Assembly (NCBI RefSeq): GCF_902804475.1
Contig: NZ_CADCSU010000124.1
Coordinates: forward strand, 1-50,449
DNA: 50,449 nt
Direction: 5' to 3'
From: Flavobacterium bizetiae
Lineage (GTDB): Bacteria > Bacteroidota > Bacteroidia > Flavobacteriales > Flavobacteriaceae
Shown here: positions 16,748 to 25,500 of the stretch, piece by piece
Layout: every line of letters begins with the position of its first letter
Numbering within the stretch: position 1 is the stretch's first letter
Position numbers and translations under genes: made by a program
The notes under the pieces: model-generated
What the model saw: only the letters and a program-made list of their open reading frames with translations
What the model was told of the DNA's origin: nothing
Database searches by the model: none

Positions 16748-18814
16748 TTACCTGATTTTTTCAATATAAAGCGCCTTATTCACATTTGTAATTTTCCATG
16801 ATACATTTTGACCGGAAGCATTTGTACTATCAGCATATCCTAAAGTCATTTTGAATACAAAATTAAAAGATGCTTGTGATGCTGGTAAAGGAGCATCGTT
16901 AGTAAAGTTAGTAAGTGAATAATCAGTGTATTCTACAATAACATTAGAACCATTATCGGTTTTTAGAGGAAGTGTTATACCCGACCAAGAAGATAAGCTG
17001 GTTTCAATTACTTCTGAAAAAGCAGAATCATAAAAAGTGGTGCCATTAGAAGGGCTAGGTATTGATAAATTATTTTTTTCATAAATTTTTAATTGATTCC
17101 ATCGCGGGCCTCCTATAGTTCTGTAAAAAAAGCCATTATTTACTTGTATAAAAACTTCTAACTTTACAATATTTGGCATAACTGAACCAATGTTTTTAGT
17201 TAAAGTAATGCGGTTAAACATTTTAATATTAAAAAAACCAGCGTTAGGGAATGCACCAATTGGACTTGCAATTGTTTGTGCTGAATTTGAGGTATTAATT
17301 GCCGCATAAACAACTACTGTTAAAATAGATGGTGAATTGTAAACCATTAGTATTGCACTTCCATCATCTTCTAAAATACTGTATCTTTTTCCATTTCGTG
17401 TTGTCCATAATTTCCCGTTTTCATCTCTTTCAATCGCTCCATTTTGAGGAATTGTTGTTAAAACTCCGTTTGGAATTATTAACGCTGGTGTTGTAGCTGT
17501 TCCTGAGGCAGTTTTAACGTAATCATTACTAATCGCAATCGTTCCGGATTTATTAGGAAGGGTTAAGGTCCTATTTTGATTTGGAGTGATGGGTTTAAGT
17601 AGAGTGGACCATCCATCTGGAGTTATCCATTTTATTGTTTCCCATCCATACTGAGTTTTAGTGATACCATTATCTTCTCGATCTAATTGTGCTACAAACA
17701 TATCTTGAAGCATTTCGGTTATGTTACTGCTTACAGTATCATTAACTTTTAAGCCTTTTGAAAAATTCCAAGGAGCATTAATAGTTTGAGCTTTTGTTTT
17801 AATCCAGTTCCACCAATTAAAAAGTTTCGAACGACTTACAACTTTGTTATCTTCTGGTATTGTATCGTTTATCTGCATTTCAGCATCCGTAGCAATTGTT
17901 CCAGTCAGTTTAATTTGATTTAACTGTTTTCCCATTTCGGCTGTCAAAGCCTTTGTAGCGCCACCGGTAGTTAGGTCATTTATTAATATAGTATCTAGCG
18001 ATATTTGTACCTCTTCAATGGCATCCACAATTTCTTGTAAAGTATCTAAATCAACATTATCAGATGATAACAATTTATGGATGGCATTTATCTGATTTTG
18101 TAAAATAACTCCCTGTTCAGCACTTAAAATAGATGCTGTGCCTCCAGTTGTTAAATCGTTTATTATGGTTAAATATTGACTGGCAATTTTAGCCAAATCA
18201 TTCAAAGGGGCATATCCATTAGCAATACCTTTTTGAGATTTATCTTCTTTACTTGTTTCTAATAGTTTCCCCATTTCAGCAGTCAAAGCTTTTGTAACAC
18301 CTCCAGTAGTTAAGTCATTTACTAAAATTGTACTAAGTGAAATTTGAATTTGTTCAACAACATCTGCAATTTTCTGAATCGTATCAAGGTCAACATTATC
18401 AGATGATAATAATGTATTAATACTGTCAATTTGATTTTGAAGAATAACTCCTTGTTCAGCAGAAAGTAAAGCAGTTTCGCCTCCTGTTGTTAGATTATTA
18501 ACTACATCCAAATACTGATGGGTAATTTTGGAAAACTCATTTAGCGGAACATAGCCGCCAGCTGTGCCTTTTTCAGATTTATTTTCTTTGGACGAAAATA
18601 ACTCAGCATGTGCATTTGGATTATTTTGATGTTCTTCTAGCTGAGATTTTTCAGCTTTTGTGAGCAATGTCGTTTCAAGTTCTTCAATATCTTTTAATGG
18701 AATTTGTTCGAATTTATGTCTAAAAGAATCCCAGGTATCCCAAAATTGATTTTGTGTTGGTTTTAAGCCAGTTTTAAACCATTTTTTTATGGTATTTAAT
18801 GTCTGAATTGCCAT
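16748..18814 (-). CDS. tail fibre protein with LTTGG-type tandem units
   Basis: This 688-aa fibre begins with the shared adaptor (MAIQTLNTIKKWFKTGLKP, WDTWDSFRHKFEQ), but its copy diverges after about residue 55, making it the most distant of the four. Residues 83-300 contain two copies of a unit of roughly 110 residues with the phrases NDLTTGG, LSAEQGVILQNQI, LLSSDNVDLDT and LTAEMGK, which form helical-beta shafts in many phage fibres. The end, from about 480, is a beta-rich domain with FYRTIGGPRWNQLKIYEKNN and is unlike the other tips. It lies 6 bp after the companion ORF at 18821-19012 and is followed by a terminator, so it forms its own two-gene operon. Confidence 0.82.
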   Translation of the reverse strand: MAIQTLNTIKKWFKTGLKPTQNQFWDTWDSFRHKFEQIPLKDIEELETTLLTKAEKSQLEEHQNNPNAHAELFSSKENKSEKGTAGGYVPLNEFSKITHQYLDVVNNLTTGGETALLSAEQGVILQNQIDSINTLLSSDNVDLDTIQKIADVVEQIQISLSTILVNDLTTGGVTKALTAEMGKLLETSKEDKSQKGIANGYAPLNDLAKIASQYLTIINDLTTGGTASILSAEQGVILQNQINAIHKLLSSDNVDLDTLQEIVDAIEEVQISLDTILINDLTTGGATKALTAEMGKQLNQIKLTGTIATDAEMQINDTIPEDNKVVSRSKLFNWWNWIKTKAQTINAPWNFSKGLKVNDTVSSNITEMLQDMFVAQLDREDNGITKTQYGWETIKWITPDGWSTLLKPITPNQNRTLTLPNKSGTIAISNDYVKTASGTATTPALIIPNGVLTTIPQNGAIERDENGKLWTTRNGKRYSILEDDGSAILMVYNSPSILTVVVYAAINTSNSAQTIASPIGAFPNAGFFNIKMFNRITLTKNIGSVMPNIVKLEVFIQVNNGFFYRTIGGPRWNQLKIYEKNNLSIPSPSNGTTFYDSAFSEVIETSLSSWSGITLPLKTDNGSNVIVEYTDYSLTNFTNDAPLPASQASFNFVFKMTLGYADSTNASGQNVSWKITNVNKALYIEKIR

Positions 18815-18820
18815 GTTTTT

Positions 18821-19012
18821 TTAAATTATATAATTATAGGTTTTGACAGAATCAACTTTTTCAGTTGTCAATCTAATTTCATCTTCATGATGATCATGCA
18901 GAGTTGAGGTAAATTCCTTCTTAGAAGGTTTCTTTGAATAGAAAGAATAAGAATTACTCTTATCAGGGATTTTTGGCATTTTTCTTATGCCTGTTGATAA
19001 TAAAAAATCCAT
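18821..19012 (-). CDS. short companion ORF of a fibre gene (63 aa)
   Basis: From an ATG at 19012 this 63-aa frame starts MDFLLSTGIRKMPKIPDK, matching the 41-aa companion ORF at 16087-16212. The open frame extends upstream to 19114, but I chose the internal ATG because the paralogue starts at the same place and because promoter 3 would put the transcript start only a few bases before 19114, leaving a leader of about 115 nt as in operon 2. The C-terminal half is rich in His, Asp and Glu (LHDHHEDEIRL) and is not shared. It ends 6 bp before the fibre start, so translation is probably coupled. The function is unknown. Confidence 0.65.
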   Translation of the reverse strand: MDFLLSTGIRKMPKIPDKSNSYSFYSKKPSKKEFTSTLHDHHEDEIRLTTEKVDSVKTYNYII

Positions 19013-19132
19013 AACGGCTATTTTAAATTGATTAATAATAAAAGTCGAGTGGTATTTTTTACGAAATAGAAGTGGAGATACAAATTGCAATTGTATAAAA
19101 AGCAGTAAGTACATTTAAGTTTTTGGAGGAAA

Positions 19133-19195
19133 CAAAAGTAGGAAAAGGAATGTGTTTTTAAATAAGATTAAATCAGTTGAATTCAGTAGTTTCAG
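19133..19195 (-). promoter_or_regulatory. regulon promoter 3, leftward, for the first fibre operon
   Basis: On the minus strand CTGAAACTACTGAA (19195-19182) is followed after 41 nt by TACTTTTG (19140-19133), an exact match to TAnnTTTG. It reads toward the companion ORF at 19012. The box is the left arm of the 19-bp inverted repeat and shows the CTGAA-N4-CTGAA direct repeat with a 9-bp period. Confidence 0.7.
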
Positions 19196-19229
19196 CAAGT
19201 TGTATTTGTACTGAAACTACTGAATTCAA
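19177..19229. repeat. perfect 19-bp inverted repeat in the divergent promoter region
   Basis: TTGAATTCAGTAGTTTCAG (19177-19195) and its exact reverse complement (19211-19229) are separated by 15 bp. Each arm contains the regulon box facing outward, so the repeat serves two divergent promoters. It is not followed by a T-run and is better explained as paired protein-binding sites than as a terminator. Confidence 0.9.
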
Positions 19230-19272
19230 GTGGTTTGAAATTTAGAAATCGCAAACTTTGATACTATTTTTA
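19211..19272 (+). promoter_or_regulatory. regulon promoter 4, rightward, for the orphan 1001-aa gene
   Basis: CTGAAACTACTGAA at 19211-19224 is followed after 40 nt by TATTTTTA (19265-19272), one base off TAnnTTTG, as in promoters 1 and 2. The predicted transcript start, near 19280, lies just before the ATG at 19294. That excludes the alternative TTG start at 19258, which would sit upstream of the -7 element. Confidence 0.65.
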
Positions 19273-19293
19273 CATCCAGAAAAACACCTAGCG

Positions 19294-22200
19294 ATGAGTA
19301 AAAATGTAATACATAATTTCAATCTTTCAATACAAAATAGTGCTGATATTAAAAGTTCAGAAGATTTAACTGAAACAATTATAAAAGAGCTTGCTAAAGT
19401 TTCAAAAGAAATGAGTCAGCAAAAAGATATAGTGCAGGAATGGCAGGAACAAAAAAATCAAAATACAACTACTATTCTAAACAATTCTAATGCCTCAACC
19501 GAAGGAGGCGCCAAAGATAGTAATGCTGAAACAATCAAAAAAACAGCAATATCGATGAGCAATACTTCTTCGGTTTCTGAGGAAACAATAGCAAATTTTA
19601 GTCTTTCAACAAATTTAACAACTTCAGCCCAAAGTGCTCTGATTGGTGGAGGCGTTATTGATACCACTGACAGAACAACAATAAATTCTCCCACATCAGA
19701 TAACACTACTGTAAATTTAAACAATGGCACAACAACTCAAACCTATGCGAATGTTGCAGCTCAACAAACCCTCATAGTACCTGAAGTATTTCAGACAAAT
19801 AATAATGAGCCTTCTCCAGAAGCTATTAAAGCAGAAATTAAAAAGAAATTAGAACTTGCAATTGGAGCAAAGAACACTGTCGAAATAAAATATTGGACTC
19901 GTATTTCTAAAGCTTTTGAGAAAGGAGCCAGGGTTCAGGATTTTGATGGCAAACCAGAACACGAACTTTTTACAAAAATGTATTTTGGGTTGAAAAAATG
20001 GCGTCTTACTGCAATTGATGAAGTTACTACTAAGAGTCTAAATTGGGTAGAGGTTAGCGAATCAATGCTTGCAAAGCTGTATCAATTACTAAAAGAAAGC
20101 GATGATAAAAAAATATTTGCTTATTATAAAAGATTGATTAGAGAAATTAAAAATCCTGATGTAAATATTCAGCAGCTATTTTCAGAACACGAAGAATTGT
20201 TTGTGTTGTTAAAATCAGTATTCCCTAATTTACCTGGTAAAATAACAATTCACACTAAGACAATAATATATCCGGATTTGACTCCTCAAAAAATGTACCC
20301 GGATCTTGGAGTAGAAAGTATGTATTTTATTTGGGCGAAAACTTTATTAAATGAATTAGATATTAAATATGGCACAGGTGAAGTGACAAGAGACTATTAC
20401 TACATAGGTAAATATCCTAAATTGAAACTGGGCCAATGGTATGACAAAGATAGAATTTCTATGCCAGATGACGAAAGGTCTACTTTTTGGAAAGCCTCAT
20501 TGTATAATACTCTAAATGATCGACATTATCTTTATCACACCATTGAACAACGACATGCTTATTACAAATTCGTAGATGCCTATTTAAAAACCAAAGGAAT
20601 AATATCTGAATGGTTTGATGCTGCTGCAAGAGTAACAATGGGATCTATTGAAACTGCATTAAATGGCGAGATGGCATTAGGAGCGCCAGAAATGCCTTTA
20701 AATTTATGGTTTTTATCTGATGAAACGGATGAATTTTTAAAGGGAGGAAATAAGTATTTATTTGCGGATAATATGAATAACGTAAAACTACTTTTAAAAG
20801 GAAAAGGAAAGTTGAGTGGTGAATTTATTGATGCAAAAGGAAATAAACAAAGTTTTAAAAATTTATCAAAACAAGAATTAGATTTCAAATTGGTGGAGTT
20901 TGAACAAACTTTGGTTCAGGATTATATAAACTCTTCTTTTAAGGATCTAAATAACAGTTTTCTAAAAAAATCATTTGATGAAGTTTCGGAAACTACCGGA
21001 AACAAAGAATTTGATGATATTGTTAAACAGATTAATAAAAATTTTGCACTTTGGATGGCTCCGGATATAATTGAAGATATCATGGAAAAGTATTTTACTA
21101 AAAATGGAAAAGTAATTTTCAATTTTGCGAAATATGAGGACAGGGTAAAGCTTGGACAAATACTGGTAAAAGAATTGTACTATTTAAAACTCAGTGATAC
21201 TTTTAAAATTGATAATTTCGATAAAATAATTGAGAATCCTAGAGAAAACAGCAGAAAAACCAGATACTTTAGAATTGACCAAAAAGATGCAGTAAAAGAG
21301 AAGCCAAAATACTTAAAGGAATTCAAATTATTTGACCGACTATCTAGAATAAAAAAGAAACTTAAAGAAAAGTCAATCTATATATTGGTGAATTTGGATG
21401 AGGTTGTCATAGCTTTTTTAAATACAGGAATTTCAATATTTGAGGAGGTTATATATTCATTAATAGATATTGAAGAAGAAATTACGTCTGATTTGGAAGA
21501 ACTTTATGATGAGATCAAAGAAGAATTTGAAAGAACAAAATTAAGCAATCATTATAGTGAAACGTACATTGATTATATTAAAAATTTATATGAAAATATA
21601 GTCGAAATTAATGAAATAAGGAAAATGCTGAAGGAAAAAATTGTAGAAAAAATAGAGGAAAAAGGAAAGAAGATACAACATAAAGTAAAAGAAGAATTCA
21701 ACCAGCTGCCTTATGAAATAGCTGGAAATGCAATTGAAAAAGTGGCAAATCAAATTTATCCAGGAATCAGGGGCATTACGGATGAAGATAGAAAACAATC
21801 ATTATTTAGAAAAAGCTCTGACGCTACAGTTGCTATATTACTCTATGAGTTTGCAACTGGTACTGGAAAACAGAGTCGTGATTTTGATTTTTATAAACAT
21901 AAATTTGCGCAGGCTATTCTTAAAGACCGAATAATTAATGAAATCATGGAAGAAACCTTAAAATTATTAATACAAACTAATTATGATTTTGTAAATAAAC
22001 CGGACAGTAAAGAATTAAAAATTGATCTGGAGTTTAGCCCAACTCCAACTTATCTTATCGAAAGTATTGACAAACACTTCGATTCTAATCTTGCACAGAT
22101 AGTTATAGGTGGAGCTTTTGCCTTAGTACGCATAAGAAAAGGCAAATTAGAAGGTTATATTTATAATGAAACTTCAAGAGAATCCCTAATACTTCATTTA

Positions 22201-22299
22201 AATGTTGGGGATATACACCGAAAAGACGATGGAAGCAAAGAGCGAAGTTTGTCAACTATTGTGCAAAGAATTTATTTTACTTTTAAGCTCCCTAAATAA
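19294..22299 (+). CDS. large orphan protein co-regulated with the tail genes, candidate cargo
   Basis: I do not recognise this 1001-aa protein. Residues 1-180 are rich in Ser, Thr, Asn and Gln and look flexible. Residues 185-660 are a mixed, largely helical region with no motif I can name. Residues 715-805 are strongly charged and probably coiled coil (IEEEITSDLEELYDEIKEEF). The C-terminal 200 residues contain FATGTGKQSRDFDFYKHKF near residue 850 and a beta-rich end (AQIVIGGAFALVRIRKG). There is no signal peptide or membrane segment. The gene shares the regulon box with the fibre and baseplate operons, so it is probably made with the particle. A cytosolic protein with a disordered N-terminus would suit a cargo or effector, but a structural role is also possible. 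The ATG at 19294 fits the promoter. An upstream TTG at 19258 does not. Confidence 0.7.
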   Translation: MSKNVIHNFNLSIQNSADIKSSEDLTETIIKELAKVSKEMSQQKDIVQEWQEQKNQNTTTILNNSNASTEGGAKDSNAETIKKTAISMSNTSSVSEETIANFSLSTNLTTSAQSALIGGGVIDTTDRTTINSPTSDNTTVNLNNGTTTQTYANVAAQQTLIVPEVFQTNNNEPSPEAIKAEIKKKLELAIGAKNTVEIKYWTRISKAFEKGARVQDFDGKPEHELFTKMYFGLKKWRLTAIDEVTTKSLNWVEVSESMLAKLYQLLKESDDKKIFAYYKRLIREIKNPDVNIQQLFSEHEELFVLLKSVFPNLPGKITIHTKTIIYPDLTPQKMYPDLGVESMYFIWAKTLLNELDIKYGTGEVTRDYYYIGKYPKLKLGQWYDKDRISMPDDERSTFWKASLYNTLNDRHYLYHTIEQRHAYYKFVDAYLKTKGIISEWFDAAARVTMGSIETALNGEMALGAPEMPLNLWFLSDETDEFLKGGNKYLFADNMNNVKLLLKGKGKLSGEFIDAKGNKQSFKNLSKQELDFKLVEFEQTLVQDYINSSFKDLNNSFLKKSFDEVSETTGNKEFDDIVKQINKNFALWMAPDIIEDIMEKYFTKNGKVIFNFAKYEDRVKLGQILVKELYYLKLSDTFKIDNFDKIIENPRENSRKTRYFRIDQKDAVKEKPKYLKEFKLFDRLSRIKKKLKEKSIYILVNLDEVVIAFLNTGISIFEEVIYSLIDIEEEITSDLEELYDEIKEEFERTKLSNHYSETYIDYIKNLYENIVEINEIRKMLKEKIVEKIEEKGKKIQHKVKEEFNQLPYEIAGNAIEKVANQIYPGIRGITDEDRKQSLFRKSSDATVAILLYEFATGTGKQSRDFDFYKHKFAQAILKDRIINEIMEETLKLLIQTNYDFVNKPDSKELKIDLEFSPTPTYLIESIDKHFDSNLAQIVIGGAFALVRIRKGKLEGYIYNETSRESLILHLNVGDIHRKDDGSKERSLSTIVQRIYFTFKLPK

Positions 22300-22515
22300 A
22301 AAGAAAATTAAAAATACAGAATAGGAAAGTATACCCATTTCAACCTTAATTACATCAAAATAAGTACAAATCCACCCCTTAAAAAGAAAAAATAGCGACA
22401 TCTCTTTTTTTGTATTAGATTTATCTTGCAGTGCGTTTAGTTTATTTTTTTTCTAAGTTTAGAACAAATAAATCGAACACATTAATTTAGCATTGATCTG
22501 TAAGTAAATCAATTT

Positions 22516-25500
22516 ATGAAGAACGTTAAAAGCCGTATTTTAAGCCTTGTATTATTTCTTTCCGTTTCCTTTAATGTTGAGGCGCAGGGATCAGATTTAT
22601 ATTTTGATCATATTGATTACGATGTGAGTTTTTCGCAGAGTATGATTTCGAGTATCCATCAAACTAAAAAAGGGTTTATTTGGATAGGAACCGCAAACGG
22701 ACTAATTAGTTACGACGGATATAATTTTTTAAGATATGTCTACAACAAAGACATTCTAAATACGATCAGCAACAACCATATCAATGTAATTTTAGAAGAC
22801 AATCAAAAGGAACTTTGGATAGGAACCAACAACGGACTAAACCTCTTCAATAAAAAAGAAAATAACTTTTTAAGAGTCGACGTCCAAAAAGTAAAAGGCG
22901 GCAGAAACTACATTTCATCTATCATTCAGGACGATCAAAACAGGATCTGGGTTGGGACTTTTGGCGGTATTAAACGCTTAAACAGAAAGCAGTATTTATT
23001 AGAAGAAATTTCAAACGATCATAATTCTCCTTTTAGAAAAAGCAGGGTTTTGTCACTGTTTTATGATCGTAATTATGGTGTTTTAGTAGGCACAGCAAAA
23101 GGATTAGAATGTTTCGACCCTAAAAACGGATCGCGAAAAGAACTTCCGAAAACTTTAAAAGAAAACGACGCTTTACTGCATTCGAAAATTTGGAAAATTA
23201 TCAAAGAAAAAAATGGAGATTTATGGTTTGCAACCGAAGCCAATGGCGTTTTCCATTATAACGCAGCCGGAAATTCCGTGAAGAATTATCTCCAAAATTC
23301 TGGAAATAAAAAAAGTTTATCATCAAATTGGGTAAATGATATTGTTTCGGTAGATGCCAATACCATTTGGTTTGCTACAAAAAATGGCTTGTGTGTTTAT
23401 AAAAAAGACAAAAATGAATTTACCAAATACCAACACAATCCGTTAACGAGTTATAGTTTGTCAGACGATGATATAAAGTGTTTCTTAAAAGACCGTCACG
23501 ATGATATCTGGATTGGAACCAATGGTGGAGGCGTGAATTTTTTCCAGAAAACGAACACGAATTTCACCAACGTAAGAGAAGTCATAAAACCCAATTTTGG
23601 ATTAAACAGTGCATTGGTAAATGCCGTTTCAAAAGAAAATAACAATGCAGTTTGGGTAGGAACAAACGGCGGCGGTTTGAATTTTCTGGATTTCAGAAAC
23701 AACAAAAATTCCTCGTATTTAATCGATACTAATGATTTTGATAAAAGCGTGAATATGATCACCGCGTTGGTCAATCAGAATCAGGAAAATTTGTTTTGCG
23801 GTACTTTTAACGGATTATATAAGTTCAATAAAAACAGTAAAACTTTCAGTAAAATTTCGCTTTCTCCAAACCCGAAAGAGCGTAATCGACCTATAACGGC
23901 CTTATTAATCGATAATGGAGATTTATGGGTAGGAACAAACGGAAACGGATTAAAAAAAATACTCCCGGACGGAACCATAGAAAGTTATATGGCCGACGGG
24001 ACTTCAAATGCGCTCAGCGATAATTTTATTACAGATATAGCAAACCGCGAAAATGGTTTGTGGATTGCCACACAATACGGCTTGAACTTTTTTGATAAGA
24101 AACTAAAAAGGGTTACGAAAATATACAAATCAGGAAAAGTCAGCGGATTGCCAAATAACAGCCTTACGGTTTTGTTTACCGATTCTAAGAAAAGATTTTG
24201 GGTAGGTTCTGAAAGCGGTGGCATCAATTTGTTGAATGAAAAAGCCGGACACTTTTTCGAAATAAACCGTGCGCTGGGTTTTACAGATGAAACCATAAAA
24301 AGCATTTCAGAAGATGCACAAGGAAATATCTGGATCAGCGATAACAATTTGCTGTATAAAATCAGAACAAAGAAATTGAGAACAACTCCCGCTATTTCTG
24401 ATTTTGAAATTACTTCTTACTCCGCAAAAGACGGTTTAAAAGTAAAACAGTTTTCAAACAACAGCAGTTTAAAATTAAATGATAACGAATTAATCTTCGG
24501 ATCTTCAAACGGATTGATCGTTTTTAATCCGTCTAAACTCATCAAATCTCCGGATAATGCAGAAATCGTTTTAACGAAACTTATCGTGAATAATGCAGAA
24601 ATCAGACCCGGAAGTAAAGAAGTGGAACTAAAAGAAGATATAAGCGAAACTCAGGAAATTACCCTGCATCACGATCAGGGATATATTGGTTTGGAATTCA
24701 GCGCAATGAATTTTGTTTCTCCCGAAAAAAACGAATATGCCTATAAACTCGAAAGTTCTTTTAATAAAGATGATTGGCATACCATTGGTTCACAGCATTA
24801 TATTAATCTTACCAATTTAAATTCGGGAACTTATCTCTTAAAAATTAAAACAGCAGATGGAGGCGGAAAATGGAATCCTGTCATTAAAACCTTAAAAATA
24901 ATTATGTTACCGCCCTGGTGGAAAACATGGTGGGCTTATATTTTCTATTTCGGATTATTACTGGCCGGATCCGTTTTATTGTTTAGATTTTTTAGAAATC
25001 GAGAATTATTAAAACAAGCTTTTTATCTGGAACAGGTTGAGAAAGAAAGACAAGAGGAATTATACAAAATGAAACTGGATTTTTTTACCAATGTTTCGCA
25101 TGAAATCAGAACGCCGTTAACATTAATCAGCGGACCGGTTGAGGAACTTTTAAATAGTGCCGAGAAAAATTCGAATCTCGAACACAAACTAAAAGTCATC
25201 AAAAACAATTCAGACCGATTATTAAAATTGGTCAATGAATTAATGGATTTTAGAAAAGCTGAAAAAGGTAGCATGAAAATTTATTGCGAACAGCAGGATA
25301 TCGTTTCTTTCTGTTTTGATATTTACGAATCCTTCCGCGGCTTTGCGGTCGAGAAAAAAATCGACTACAAATTTGTTCTCAACATCAATACCGCTTTGAT
25401 TTATTTTGATAAAAATCAGATGGAAAAAGTGATTTATAATCTGCTTTCGAATGCTTTTAAATTTACCAGTAAAAATGGCCGAATCACGTTGGCTGTAGAA

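Noticed and set aside
6745..18814. Diversity-generating retroelement or invertible fibre cassette
   Set aside because: There is no reverse transcriptase, template repeat, invertase or inverted adaptor copy in the window. All fibres point the same way.
19013..19114. Longer N-terminus for the companion ORF
   Set aside because: The paralogue at 16212 starts at the equivalent internal Met, and the leader length matches only with that start.
19258..19293. TTG start 12 codons upstream of the orphan gene ATG
   Set aside because: It would lie upstream of the predicted -7 element, and the ATG at 19294 fits the promoter.
1..22300. Complete prophage
   Set aside because: There are no capsid, portal, terminase, integrase or lysis genes and no recognisable attachment sites.
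23985..24347. 120-aa minus-strand frame inside the HTCS gene
   Set aside because: It is a shadow of the repeated propeller coding sequence.
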